Source: Lindgomyces ingoldianus
Lineage: Eukaryota > Ascomycota > Dothideomycetes > Pleosporales > Lindgomycetaceae
DNA length: 64,000 nucleotides
Assembly (NCBI RefSeq): GCF_010093535.1
Contig: NW_022985167.1
Span: 1,159,335-1,223,334 of the forward strand
Direction of reading: 5' to 3'
Part shown: in pieces, positions 9,730-20,329 of the stretch
Layout of the letters: each line of letters begins with the position of its first letter
How positions within the stretch are numbered: the first letter of the stretch is position 1
Translations under genes and position numbers: made by a program
Notes under the pieces: model-generated
What the model was told of the DNA's origin: nothing
The model's database searches: none
The model's input: the letters and a program-made list of their open reading frames with translations, nothing else

Positions 9730-11790
9730 CTATATCAACAAGAAATCCCAACCCTTCTGTCGCATCGTGTCCCGCCAGTGGACACTCTGTTTGTCGCCTT
9801 TCGCGAGAGAGTCATCGTTGATACGCCATACGTCTTTTAGGAGTTCTTTAATTCTTCCAAAAGAGCCAAAATCTGAGGCCTCGCCCAGTCTAACCGCTCG
9901 CTCCGAAAACATCTTGCGGAAGCCTGTGTTCGGAAGGGAAACGGATCCGGCGACGAGAAGGGGCCAAACGAGAGACCGATCAAATCCATCCGGACCAGCA
10001 GGAATAAAATCCATCGCATCACTCAAAGCGTTTACAAGATTGGCGATGCTCGGTTGTGTTCGGTCGAAATCCGGAACCAAGCTGCACAGATAAATGCGCG
10101 CAGCCAAACGGAACACGGCCGTCATGTTCCTGCTCAATTGCTTCGGCCGGATTGCACCTGTGGACGAGTATGCGTTTGCGACGGTTCCTTGAGGGGGTTC
10201 GGACAAGCTGATTTGGTCACCAAGAAGTTTAATGTGCGCGCACAATTGCACCTCATCCATTTTCTCGAGCTTCAGAGCTTCAAGACAGGCAATCTCCGAG
10301 ATCAGGTACATAATACGATCCTCGCATCCCATGAGCTCAGCGAGCCCTGAATGTGCATCGGCTATGAGCTTCTCCCGGTAGGTATCTGCGAAGGCTGGAG
10401 TCCTGCCGAGCATAGTAGCACCTAAGATATCGATCCAAGAAGCAAGGGTCATATTGAATGGTGGCTGGGAGTGCGGCTGTCCATTCAAAGCAACCAGGTG
10501 TGTGGGAAGCTCAAGCTTGTGCACAAGGCTCGTGGCAGCTTGGAAGTGCTGGTGCCATGGAATATCTGGAAGGCAGTCATCGGGTCTGCCAACTGAGCAT
10601 TGGAAGAAGATCATGCCGAGGGTAGCTTCGAGGATCTGAGAGTGGTCAGTGTCCCGGTTCAACGCCTCGCACAGCTCTGAGATCGTCGCATAGCGGTGGC
10701 GCATGATATCGTTGTCAATCTGGTCGCCTTGTATTCTTTCGGTGGCTTTGAGATGTAGCGCGGCGATGCTGAGGCAGCAGTGGAGATAGGTCTTGTTAGA
10801 CTCTAGTGCCGGTAGGATGACGTCCGAGCGCGCAGATCCATGCTGGTTGACTTCAAGAATTGGAAAAATTAGTCGGAGAACATTGTCGATGAAGTGGTTG
10901 AGGAGATGCTGGTCGCATTCGTCGACCTGGATCATTGACTGGTGCGACGGGCTGAATGATCCATGAGGAAAATCAAAGACTTGAAAGTCCAGAGGTTCCT
11001 CTGCGAAGGATTCGCGACGACTCTCAAAATAATCCTGTTGTATCCAGTTCTCAGTCGGGAAAGGATGACCAATGACTGGCGGTGCTTGGTAGGTGCTGAA
11101 TGTGGATATAGTAGAATCACGTCTTGCAGGGATGTCATTGATGAACATCTGGCTCTCAGTCTTGATGTCGACTTCGTATGGTGCAAATTGTCCAGGGTGG
11201 GGAAACGAAGGTGCGAACATGGGCGGAGGCATTGCGACGGAGTTGTAAAGGTCTGGTGTTGAGACCGGGTTGAAGTTGTACTCTAAGGAAAGTTGTGAGT
11301 CAACTGATGGGGCGCGAGTGCACGCAATTCCATCGGAGAAGGTGTCTGAAGTAGGTAGGGAATGGCATAGGCTTGGTGGTGTGTTGGCGCTCATGGCTAC
11401 GCCCTGTGCAGTCTTTTCGTTGAGCTTCGTACGTTTGATGATATTTTTAATGTGTTCTTTTTGCTGCCGTCTCTGCTCGTTGTTGCTCCACCACATTGGT
11501 CTCTTGTATTCGCATTTTAGTCCAAGATGTTTGCAGGCGCGACAGGAGGGCTTTCCCTCGTCGCATTTCTTCCTTCGCAGACGGCATGTGAAGCAGCCTG
11601 TGCAGCTCCCGTTAGCCAAACGTCCAAGCGTGGGACCCCTGCAGGACCAAGATGAGGCATGGCACTTACCTGTCCGCGAGCGACGGTGCATTTTTGTTGC
11701 AGCTTGCTTTGCTGCATTGGCAGCGTTTGTAGTTCCTACCATGTTTGCAGATTGTTTGCCAGTGGAAGAGGGCGCGGAGGAGGAGGACAT
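9730..11790 (-). CDS. Zn2Cys6 fungal transcription factor
   Basis: A fungal-specific regulator with a binuclear zinc cluster near the N-terminus. Exons are 11790-11670 and 11597-9730, giving 662 residues. Splicing out a 72-base intron (GTAAGT donor) creates the intact cluster at residues 42-69 with spacing CX2CX6CX6CX2CX6C. It is followed by a basic linker and a probable coiled-coil helix (NNEQRRQQKEHIKNIIKR). The rest resembles the Fungal_trans_2 type of regulatory region, with helices such as HCCLSIAALHLKATER. First ATG in frame is 11790; upstream codons lack ATG. The intron is in frame and stop-free, so retention would add 24 residues just before the first zinc ligand. The gene faces about 3.8 kb of intergenic DNA, suggesting extensive regulation. 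Target genes cannot be inferred. Confidence 0.9.
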   Translation of the reverse strand: MSSSSAPSSTGKQSANMVGTTNAANAAKQAATKMHRRSRTGKCHASSWSCRGPTLGRLANGSCTGCFTCRLRRKKCDEGKPSCRACKHLGLKCEYKRPMWWSNNEQRRQQKEHIKNIIKRTKLNEKTAQGVAMSANTPPSLCHSLPTSDTFSDGIACTRAPSVDSQLSLEYNFNPVSTPDLYNSVAMPPPMFAPSFPHPGQFAPYEVDIKTESQMFINDIPARRDSTISTFSTYQAPPVIGHPFPTENWIQQDYFESRRESFAEEPLDFQVFDFPHGSFSPSHQSMIQVDECDQHLLNHFIDNVLRLIFPILEVNQHGSARSDVILPALESNKTYLHCCLSIAALHLKATERIQGDQIDNDIMRHRYATISELCEALNRDTDHSQILEATLGMIFFQCSVGRPDDCLPDIPWHQHFQAATSLVHKLELPTHLVALNGQPHSQPPFNMTLASWIDILGATMLGRTPAFADTYREKLIADAHSGLAELMGCEDRIMYLISEIACLEALKLEKMDEVQLCAHIKLLGDQISLSEPPQGTVANAYSSTGAIRPKQLSRNMTAVFRLAARIYLCSLVPDFDRTQPSIANLVNALSDAMDFIPAGPDGFDRSLVWPLLVAGSVSLPNTGFRKMFSERAVRLGEASDFGSFGRIKELLKDVWRINDDSLAKGDKQSVHWRDTMRQKGWDFLLI

Positions 11791-14700
11791 GGACAGCTCA
11801 TGTACTTGGGCCCAGTGAAGTGGTTTATGAAGGCAAGTAAACAATGCGGCAATAACGACTAACGCGCGACGGGAGGGATCGAAAGGGACAGGACGGAGAG
11901 GCTCGACCGGGTTGCTCTTAATTAAAGATAGATATTCGAAAGCCTAACCAGCAGACCTCGAGGAAGTGAAGAAACGGGAGCAAATTATGTGGTCTACCTT
12001 TCTTGGAGGGAGTGAAGGTTTTGTACCTTATAAGTGCCACAAATGGCACAATGGTAGTAAAAAGAACCGAATCTATTCTTGGAGCAGCCGGGCAGTCGAG
12101 ATGCTGGCGTCCAACTGGGAAGGAAGATGAACGCCATATTGGGAGCGAGTGCAGGGTGCTGATTGGAGCTGCACTGCGACTTGATAGCGAAATTTGGGGC
12201 ATTTCAAGCCCGCAGCTATTTTTGCGTTTGGTTACCCGCCGGGACGAGCCCACTACAGGCCAGTGCGTGAGAGGGGTGCATGCATCCATGTACATATCGT
12301 CCTTGGGATGGCGGCCCCCAGCACCACACGGCGTTTTTAGCAGCTAATTCACCCCTTTGGGCCAAATTAGCACGCTATCAAGATGCTGACCAGAACATGC
12401 ATGTCTTGGCCCGTCTGCCCCGAACCCCGGAGCAATATCTGCTCATCCGAAAGCGGCGTGGGAGCCAGATCAAACACTTGCAGCGGGTTGCGATAACTGG
12501 CCGGCCCGAACGTTGCTGAGCGCCTTGACCACCGTCGATCTCTCACGAGAATATTGCCAAGGCCGCGTATGTGAGCCTTGCATTTGCGGGCGTTGGCGTC
12601 CAGAGTGCTGGAGCTTACAGCATGAATGGAGACTCTGCATCGGAGACGGCTTCGAAGGATGCTGAGTGACCTCGTGTCACTTCCTCGAAGCTATTTGTTT
12701 GTGCAATAAGAATCCAGAGCACTGAAGCACGGGAGGAACCACGCAAGCTTGCCTGGCCCGATTCGCTCACCTGTTGGGAGTCGTGATCATTTCCACCACG
12801 GGACCTGACAACCTGGAAAGCAGCTAGATGGCGAATAAGGCCTAATTCATAACAGAGATTATCATCCTCTTAACGTTCATCCGGCTCCACGCTAGGGGTC
12901 GGAAGGATCAAGTACACTCTGTTCATGTTCCGTGATATGTGCAAATATCCTCGAAGCCCGGCCCTTGCGGCACAGTTGCTCTCGTTGGGCTGGCGAAGTG
13001 GAGAAGCTACGAGGCATTGTGCATTCGCAAAGAGCACTCGTGTGACACGGCGGATGAGCAAGGGCGTGGCATGCTTAAGCGACGGGATGAAGGCGTGATG
13101 GCCGTGATCGCGCGGCATATCCACGCTGAGTGGTACAGAGGGTGGCATTGGAGTTGGAATTTGCATGACAAGCTTTAGATTAGCTCGCTGTAGTGTCCAA
13201 TAAAAGGGCTTATCCGGGGGCGCCCGTCAAGGTGTGGAGCGAGCGCGGACGGACCAAGTCCATTTCGGTTCGATTTCGTGCATCCAATCATGCTTCATCC
13301 CATGCTGCTATTAAAAGACCGCTAATTAACTTTGGGGGTCTGTGAGTGTGACGACAAATGCCCATAATTAGCCCAAAGAAGAACGAGCCCCAACCCCAGC
13401 TGGACTGACTTCCATCTTGGATGTTTCGTCTGATATGACCTACCATTGGTTACCGACTCTGATATTCAATACTTGGGAGCTCCGCGAATAAACCTCAAGT
13501 TGCAGGTACCTGCCCGCCTTGATTTAACAAGCTGAGCACTCACCTGACACCGCGGATTTTTTGCTCCGCGACTTGTATCCGCGACAAACCGCCATTCGCC
13601 CCGGCTTTAAGCATGACCGAAGTCCCTGTTCTCAAGGCAGCCCGGATTCTGGTCCAGCCGTTGGGCCTGGAGATATCCGAAGGATGAGGTCCAAGATTGA
13701 GCCTCCACCTTTTAGTAGCTGACGACGGCCTGCTCGAGACGGCAATGATTCAGGGACCTCAACGGCAGGGTAGCGCGGGAACCGCAAGCCAGGTCCACAT
13801 TTCGATTGGAAGATCTACTCGCAGCAGGATGCGCACCTGAGCGGATTTGATATCGAACTTGTTGAGACCGGCAACAGGACCGCTGAATCGGCATTGCGTT
13901 CACGACCAGCGCAGCTTGTAGCACAACAGGATTGACTTTGCGGTCTATCTTGGCGTAACAATTGAGGTGGGTGCGGCCGAATAATGCCTCGTTGGTCGCT
14001 GTTTGGTAATTGAGCGATGCGAGCCATCTTTGGATGCTGATTCGTCTTGTTCGACCACGCTTTGAAAGGTCCATCGTGGTAGCGGAGCACGAGGGACCGA
14101 AAAGATCAAAGGCCGCATTAGCTGTCAGTCATGTGAGGAGAGTGTGGCAGCTCTGCGCAACATTGTTGGCTCTCGAGTTGATGATGGTTCCATCGCAAGC
14201 TCTCGCACGGCATCCCGTGGGGAGGTAACAAAGCGATGGCTGGAAGGCGGTCAAAGGCCAGAACCGATACGGAGAACGGTGAAGTCGTGTTTTCCCTGCG
14301 CTGCTTAACGTAATGAGTCGCCGTATCCGCTATCGGAAGTGAAGCCCATGTTGCACGGCGAGCAGGCGATGTTTGATATCTGTTGCACAGAGGCCAGCGC
14401 AGGAAGTTGTGTTCTGCGTTCCCCACGTTTGGGATCTGGAGTATGACGACAATGTACTTATCAGCATCAGAATTCTGCGATGCTGCTAGGCGCTCCCCTC
14501 CATCTGCGTCCGTGTGTGGCGTGCATCCTGCACGAAGCCGTGTGAAAGGCTCTTGAATCCTGGGCTTAACGATGTTTCCAATATTGTTCGCTGCATGAAG
14601 GCTTGAGATGAGGCTTGCCGGTTCGGGTGGCCGTGCGACGTGACAAGAAAGCCCTTAGCAGTGGAGCTGGAAGACTCGTGCCAACACTCAAAGTCCGGTT

Positions 14701-15616
14701 GTGTTCCGTGCGAACCTCAAATCTAAACCCAACCTCAAGCCTCACTGGCCGCCACCGGGCTCTGGAGTCCACCCGTCGACGGCGACCGCTGGCAGCCAGG
14801 CCGGCAAAGTCATTTGACTGCCCGACAGCGACGACTGACAGCGAGTACTGTTGAGGAGTACGTACTACCTGTGGCTGCACAACGAGAAGTCTGCTCCGCA
14901 CGCGATCACGGTTCCTGACCACACAGATCTGCATCTCGGAGTGGATGGTGGATACCATGATCGCTCTGGTGGTTTGAAACGAGGGCCACGCTCTGGGCAG
15001 GTGAGTTGCGTCCTGGATTCGCGTGTGGGCGGAGGTGCGAAAATCTACCGTCTCCTCGAGCCTCGCCCTCGTGCCGAAGCGAGAACCGTGACCCTCGCCG
15101 CCGACCCCCATATTAGCCTTCATTCTTTTCTTGTTTCGGCCCTATTAATGGACATGGAAGACCATATCAGGCCATTTTAGCTCCCACTCAGTCCATCTGC
15201 ACTTTACCTCCAGCGAATGGGCGCCCGCAGCCCTCTCAACGTCCCTGTTTAAGCGCCGAAACGTGAGGATGCATGTTGGCGGGAAAGCTCCGAGCGAGGA
15301 TTGGGCGGGGGCTGTCACTGTCTTGGACTCGAGGCCCTCGTTGGGTGGAAGAAGCCAGCATTGTGCTATCTCTGCAGCGGCCGGACTGTCACAATATCGC
15401 CCGCCATTTTTGCGACCCAACTATCGTATCAGACTCAGTCGGTCAGCTTCTACAAAAAGACCCGGAAGCGCCCTCAACCCGAAGGGTCTTTTCCCCGTCT
15501 TTTGTTCGTTGTGCTGCTTCATTGTGCGTACCATGATTGTGACATTCACGATAATCCATTGTTAGAGCACGCACAATCAATTTTTCCCGACCACCGAAAT
15601 TGTGTGTTCCGTCATC
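11791..15616. other. 3.8-kb divergent intergenic region
   Basis: No convincing gene lies between the start of the Zn2Cys6 gene (minus) and the SAM-PH gene (plus). Frames up to 185 codons (14566-15123, minus) are Arg/Ser-rich and without domains. The 15440-15616 part should be the leader of the SAM-PH gene. It may contain long 5' UTRs, a non-coding transcript or just a large regulatory region. Confidence 0.45.
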
Positions 15617-18218
15617 ATGGTAAGTCTGCTTGCCGCACTCCTCTATCGATAGGTGGGCACTGACATCGTGGCAGCAGGCCATGACACCCATCACCCCGCT
15701 GGAACCGGGCGTAGAGATGTTCCAGAGAGGAAAATCGCAGTCATTCTTCGTCTCTACTGTTTCTGCGCGAACGTCGCTGGAGCGGCCCATTTCTCATATT
15801 AGCGATGCATACACCGACATTGAGGATGATTCGAGCGACTTCGAGGAGTACAGTCTTGGATCTTCAGTACGTCTCACAATCTATCATCGCCCAATTGATC
15901 GAGCTTACGTTTGATAGAATGAGAACCGTCGAAGTCAGACAACAATATCAACGTTTGAAGAAGTGCAAACGCCACGGGACGCTGATTCCCGAGCACCCTT
16001 CGCCCGCGAGTGGTACTTACCGAAGGCAGTCGAAGGCCCAAAAGGCCCGCATTTATTCAGAGCATCGCAATCTTCAAACGACTTCCCGTATGATTTTGCG
16101 CTACAGTTATCCCCGCTCCTGCCCAAAGAGCCTCCTTCAAGACTCCAAACTTCTTTTAGGGAGTCGACTCCTGAGACAGTTGTTCCCCGCAGGGAATACA
16201 ATAACATCGCCTCTGCTGTTGCCCACCTTGACAATGCTGAAGTGCGAGCTTGGACCTCCCGGGAGGTCGCTACCTGGATGTACCAGAACGGTTTCGACTC
16301 AGAGGTTATCGACAAGTTCGAGGCACACGACATCACTGGTGCCGTTCTGCTTGACCTTCAATTCGATGACCTGAAGGAGCTGGAGATCCCGTCCTTTGGT
16401 AAACGTCACCAACTGTGGAATCAGATCGACTCGCTCCGAATAGCCGACGGTCTTATGTCTCCGACTGCCCCAGCGCCAACACCTTTCGAGGACACCAGCC
16501 GTCCTTGCACGGGGGCAAGAGACCGGTCAAAGAGCAAGAATCGTGAACGGCGCCACCGTGACAGGTCAAGAGGTGGCAACGAATGCGATGGGGACGATGT
16601 AAAAACACCAATCACCCCTGGAGGTGGTCGAAGGAGAAGAGGCCGCCGGCACCGGCACGGAGCAGATGATATTATCACGCCTGCCGAGTCTGTCTCCATT
16701 GTTGCCATTGAACAGTTACTACCAAAGCCACACAAGTGCGCGAAAGGAGAGCGATGTGCCAAATGGAAAAAGCAGCAGCGACAGCTCGCCAGACTTCAAG
16801 AAGAGCATGGATTCCCCATTTCACCAGAAAAGGGAGGTCATATCTTCATTGCAGGAGATCCAGGGAACGCCCAAACTGCGCATCGTGCCATCGAAAATGT
16901 CTACCGTCCAACATCAGATGCAATCCCATCTGTGGTAGCATCGTCCGATTTATTGGGACCAGGCCAGCTGCCTGAATTTAATCTCCAGGAGAACATGCTA
17001 CAGAAGCTGGACTCGCGCGACCCCCAAGATAATGTTCGACATTTCCTCAGCCTTCAAGGTGTCGAACAGCCTTACACAACTGCTACCCCTATAGAGGCTC
17101 CTCCGACCCCCCCACTAGACTTGTTCCCACCACAACCTCAAATTGTGCAACCCTACCAACAAATCTCCACTTTCTCCGCATCAACGTCAGCTCATTCCTC
17201 ACAGTCTTTTGACCCTACCTGTCTTCCGCCTCCAGCACTGCATCCGCCAGAATTTACTCCGGCCCCGCATTTTAATCTCAAGAGTCTTCCGAAACTAAGC
17301 ATTCCACCACCCCGCTCAATGTCCGCACAACCCCCGTGCGGTGGCACTCGCACTACCGCCCCATACAACCCCCAGATTACACTAGACACTGCCTTTTCAC
17401 CTTGCCGCACCGCGTCACCGGGCGGCCTATACCGATTCGGCACACCCTTCTCCGAGATGGACGCACCAGTAACCGCCATTCCAGTTGGGCCTGTTTCGCG
17501 TGACACGACCCAGTCTGTACCACCAAACATGCAATACAGAGACCCGGTGCAGCGAGCTGGGTCACGAGTCGAGTGGCGACGACCATCACTTGCTCTACCA
17601 GCGCTTAACGAAGACCAGGTGTTCAGTCCCGTGGGTCACTCCGATGACTCCGACACCTTGCATGAAACGCAGTTCTCGGGCGACGACAGCGCAGGTTCGT
17701 CACCAATGAGCACTGCGAGACCCGAGAATGCGCTTAAGGGAGGGTTTGTGTACGACGGTGTGAATCATCATGGCTGGATGAAGAAGCGTCGCACCAAGCT
17801 TCTCCGCCATGAGTGGCAAGACCACCATTTCCGTCTAAATGGTACGACGCTTGCCATGCATCCGAACGAGCTACCAACCTCTTCCGCAAACCACACTATT
17901 GATGTCGACGACTATGCGGTCGCCTGCTCGTCTCTTGCCTCTAATAAGCTCTCTGCTAAGCTTCGAGCCCTGAAAATTTCTTCAGGACACCACGGAAAGG
18001 ATAAGAACGGTGTGCCCACAGCCTTCGAATTTCAGCTCGTGCCTACTGCAACAGGCAAAGGGGAGATCCGTCGGGTCATGGCCAACGGCAAAGTCCACCA
18101 TTTTGCGGTGAAGACGCGCGACGAGCGCATCGACTGGATGCGCGAACTGATGCTCGCAAAAGCACTGAAGGCGAAAGGCGATGGGTATGAGGTTAACGTC
18201 AACGGAGCTGATGTTTGA
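15617..18218 (+). CDS. SAM- and PH-domain scaffold protein
   Basis: A multidomain protein that should bind membranes and partners, in the style of Boi/Bob polarity scaffolds. Proposed exons are 15617-15619 (ATG alone), 15678-15866 and 15918-18218, giving 830 residues. If the tiny first exon is wrong, translation starts at 15681 and loses two residues. A SAM domain spans about residues 172-240 (VRAWTSREVATWMYQNGF through FGKRHQLWNQIDSLR). A basic Arg/Lys/Asp-rich segment follows, then a long Pro/Ser-rich region with PPTPPLDLFPP-like SH3 ligands. A C-terminal PH domain (about 680-805) starts at HHGWMKKRR and ends at the conserved Trp of RIDWMRELM. The exon 2-3 intron is 51 bases. I infer a role in polarity or signalling at the cortex; a precise orthologue is not claimed. 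Confidence 0.85.
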
Positions 18219-20329
18219 AGAAGCACATATTCTACAAGCAGAACTTCTCTACCGCGCTAGAAAGTTACCTGTCTTATTCCGCTGCGCCAATTCCAGACGA
18301 GCATGTGTTTATGCCGCATGAGACTTGCAGGCAGAAGACAAAGTACTAACTAATGACCCTAGAATGACCACTGGGTGGCTTTTCGTCTTTGAGTTTGTTT
18401 TCCCGGTTATCGTTTCTGCGCTGCACGTGTGCTTTTTGGCGCCGACATGCATGTTTAGCAAACGAGCGAGTGAGCCCGCACGCTTCATGCTTGGTGCTTT
18501 TGTCCCTTTCAGTCTTTTGTCTATTTTAGATCTCCGTCATCGGAGTCGCTTCGCGATGGCTCTGTTGTTGCCCATTATACCCTCTCGAGTTTCTTCTCTC
18601 TTTCATCATCTATCTGCATTGCACATACATCCATATCTTCTTCCGTCTGAGACGACTAGGACATAAGTTTGGAGGAACCGAGGATTTGATCAGGGAGTTC
18701 ACACACAGACTCAGGAAGGTAATGGATCGGATGAAGCATGAGTAGCCTTTTTCGCATAGCGTTGGATTGGATTTGCACTGGACTCTTCAACACTCATTCC
18801 TTGATAAAGCAAGAAAAGTAGTGTGGTGATATGATTGAAGGACGCTCGACAGAACATAGGGGATATATTGAAATGAAACATTGAATGATTTAACAATCAG
18901 GGATCCTGATTTGTGAGAATTTGTCCTATGTACTTGAACCTGCATGTCGAAGTAACTGGTTGTGATATGCATGCATAAATCAACACGCCCTCCCATCTCA
19001 AGTTTTCTGAAAGATTCGTAGCACAAATTAACACGTACTTCGCGATTCCAAAGGAACAAAGTCTGCTAATTTACTCGATAATGTTCTGGATATCAGTGCT
19101 AGTAAAAGGCACAGGCGTTTCAGAAACGTTCAATGCCGGTGTTTAAATCTCCATCGCATGAAGTGGCTGTACATCGCTCGCATTAAGCCGTTTGGCTCAG
19201 CCTCAGAGCCACACCGCAAAACGGTAACGGCATAACCGATTCCTTCCGTTCAAAACGCGACACGCAAACAAAACTAGGGAAGGAAAACAAGGCAAGCTAG
19301 GAAGACTTACGCACAATGCTATGACGTGGAGTGGCTCAGAGTATCACGTACAGTATTTGCGCAAACTATCCCCTTGCTTCAGGGTCTTCCTGTGGATCTT
19401 TCTTTTCCTTCGCAGCCTAAGTGCTGATGCGAAAGCTGATGGGGCTATAACCAGTTACACCCTTCCCCTAGTCCCCCCAAACGGGGTCGATAACTCAGGC
19501 ATGTCCGAAAGCTAAATCTGTGCGTTCAACGTTTATCCTACGAGGTTAGGAAGAGGACATCTAATCAATGCAAAGCTTGCTGACATTCGGAAAAAGGGGG
19601 TTCTGTTTGATTGTACAGAGTTCGGACGCTAAGAGCTTAGGCTCGGGAGGTTGGATACATGAAGGGAAGGTCGTCAGACATGTGAGTTGGTAATGGAGTC
19701 TATGGTCTAGGTGCACGGGAGGGGAAACTGGTATGTGGGTGTATGAAAGAAGAGGATGTAGAACACATGTGAAGATGTGGATGAGTTTGTGATGGGACAG
19801 TGTAGTACAATATTCCAGAAATTGGAAGAACTCCAAACGTGACCTTCACTCAATAACATCACATCAAAAGATTGATGGGGGATGTAAGAGCCCGACAAAT
19901 ATCGTTCGGACAAGCTTGCACGGTGAATTTGACCGTCTGCCATCAACCTAAACTACGTACATCTTTTCAGAAAAGCATAAATCCAAGTAAAAGATAACCA
20001 CCAATCAAGCGCGACTACAGTAATTGTGTTCGTCACCTCGGCGAAAAACCATTTCTCCATAATAAGACTAGTAACTTTGGCTTTTGTCCAGTCTATGAAC
20101 TGTAAAAGAGCCAAGAGATGCCATCCTTCTCTACAAGTCTGGCCTTTGAGGAAGGATAAAGGTCGTTTGAGCCAGTGTGTAAAGCATTACTAAAGTTGTA
20201 GATATACAATTGTTGACATTGGAATCGGATTGAGGGATCGAACACTTGAGCGTCAGCGAGAAAGGCTGCGAAGACAGGGCAACGAGCGTCAACGTCTACC
20301 ACCACACTCCTAACGGCTCGGCGAGACGT
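18219..20329. other. 2.1-kb intergenic region between convergent genes
   Basis: It lies between the SAM-PH stop and the pheromone precursor stop, so it contains both 3' UTRs. The frame at 18325-18666 is hydrophobic but sits in the presumed 3' UTR and has no family features. No RNA gene or repeat was recognised. Confidence 0.4.

Noticed and set aside
14566..15123. 185-codon minus-strand frame in the long intergenic region
   Set aside because: Arg/Ser-rich, overlaps open frames on the other strand, no domain, signal peptide or splice-supported extension; typical of a GC-rich chance ORF.
20093..20305. Further pheromone-like unit (DARCPV) downstream of the precursor stop
   Set aside because: Only one cysteine, no dibasic site in register and beyond a TAA stop; likely coincidence in the 3' UTR.
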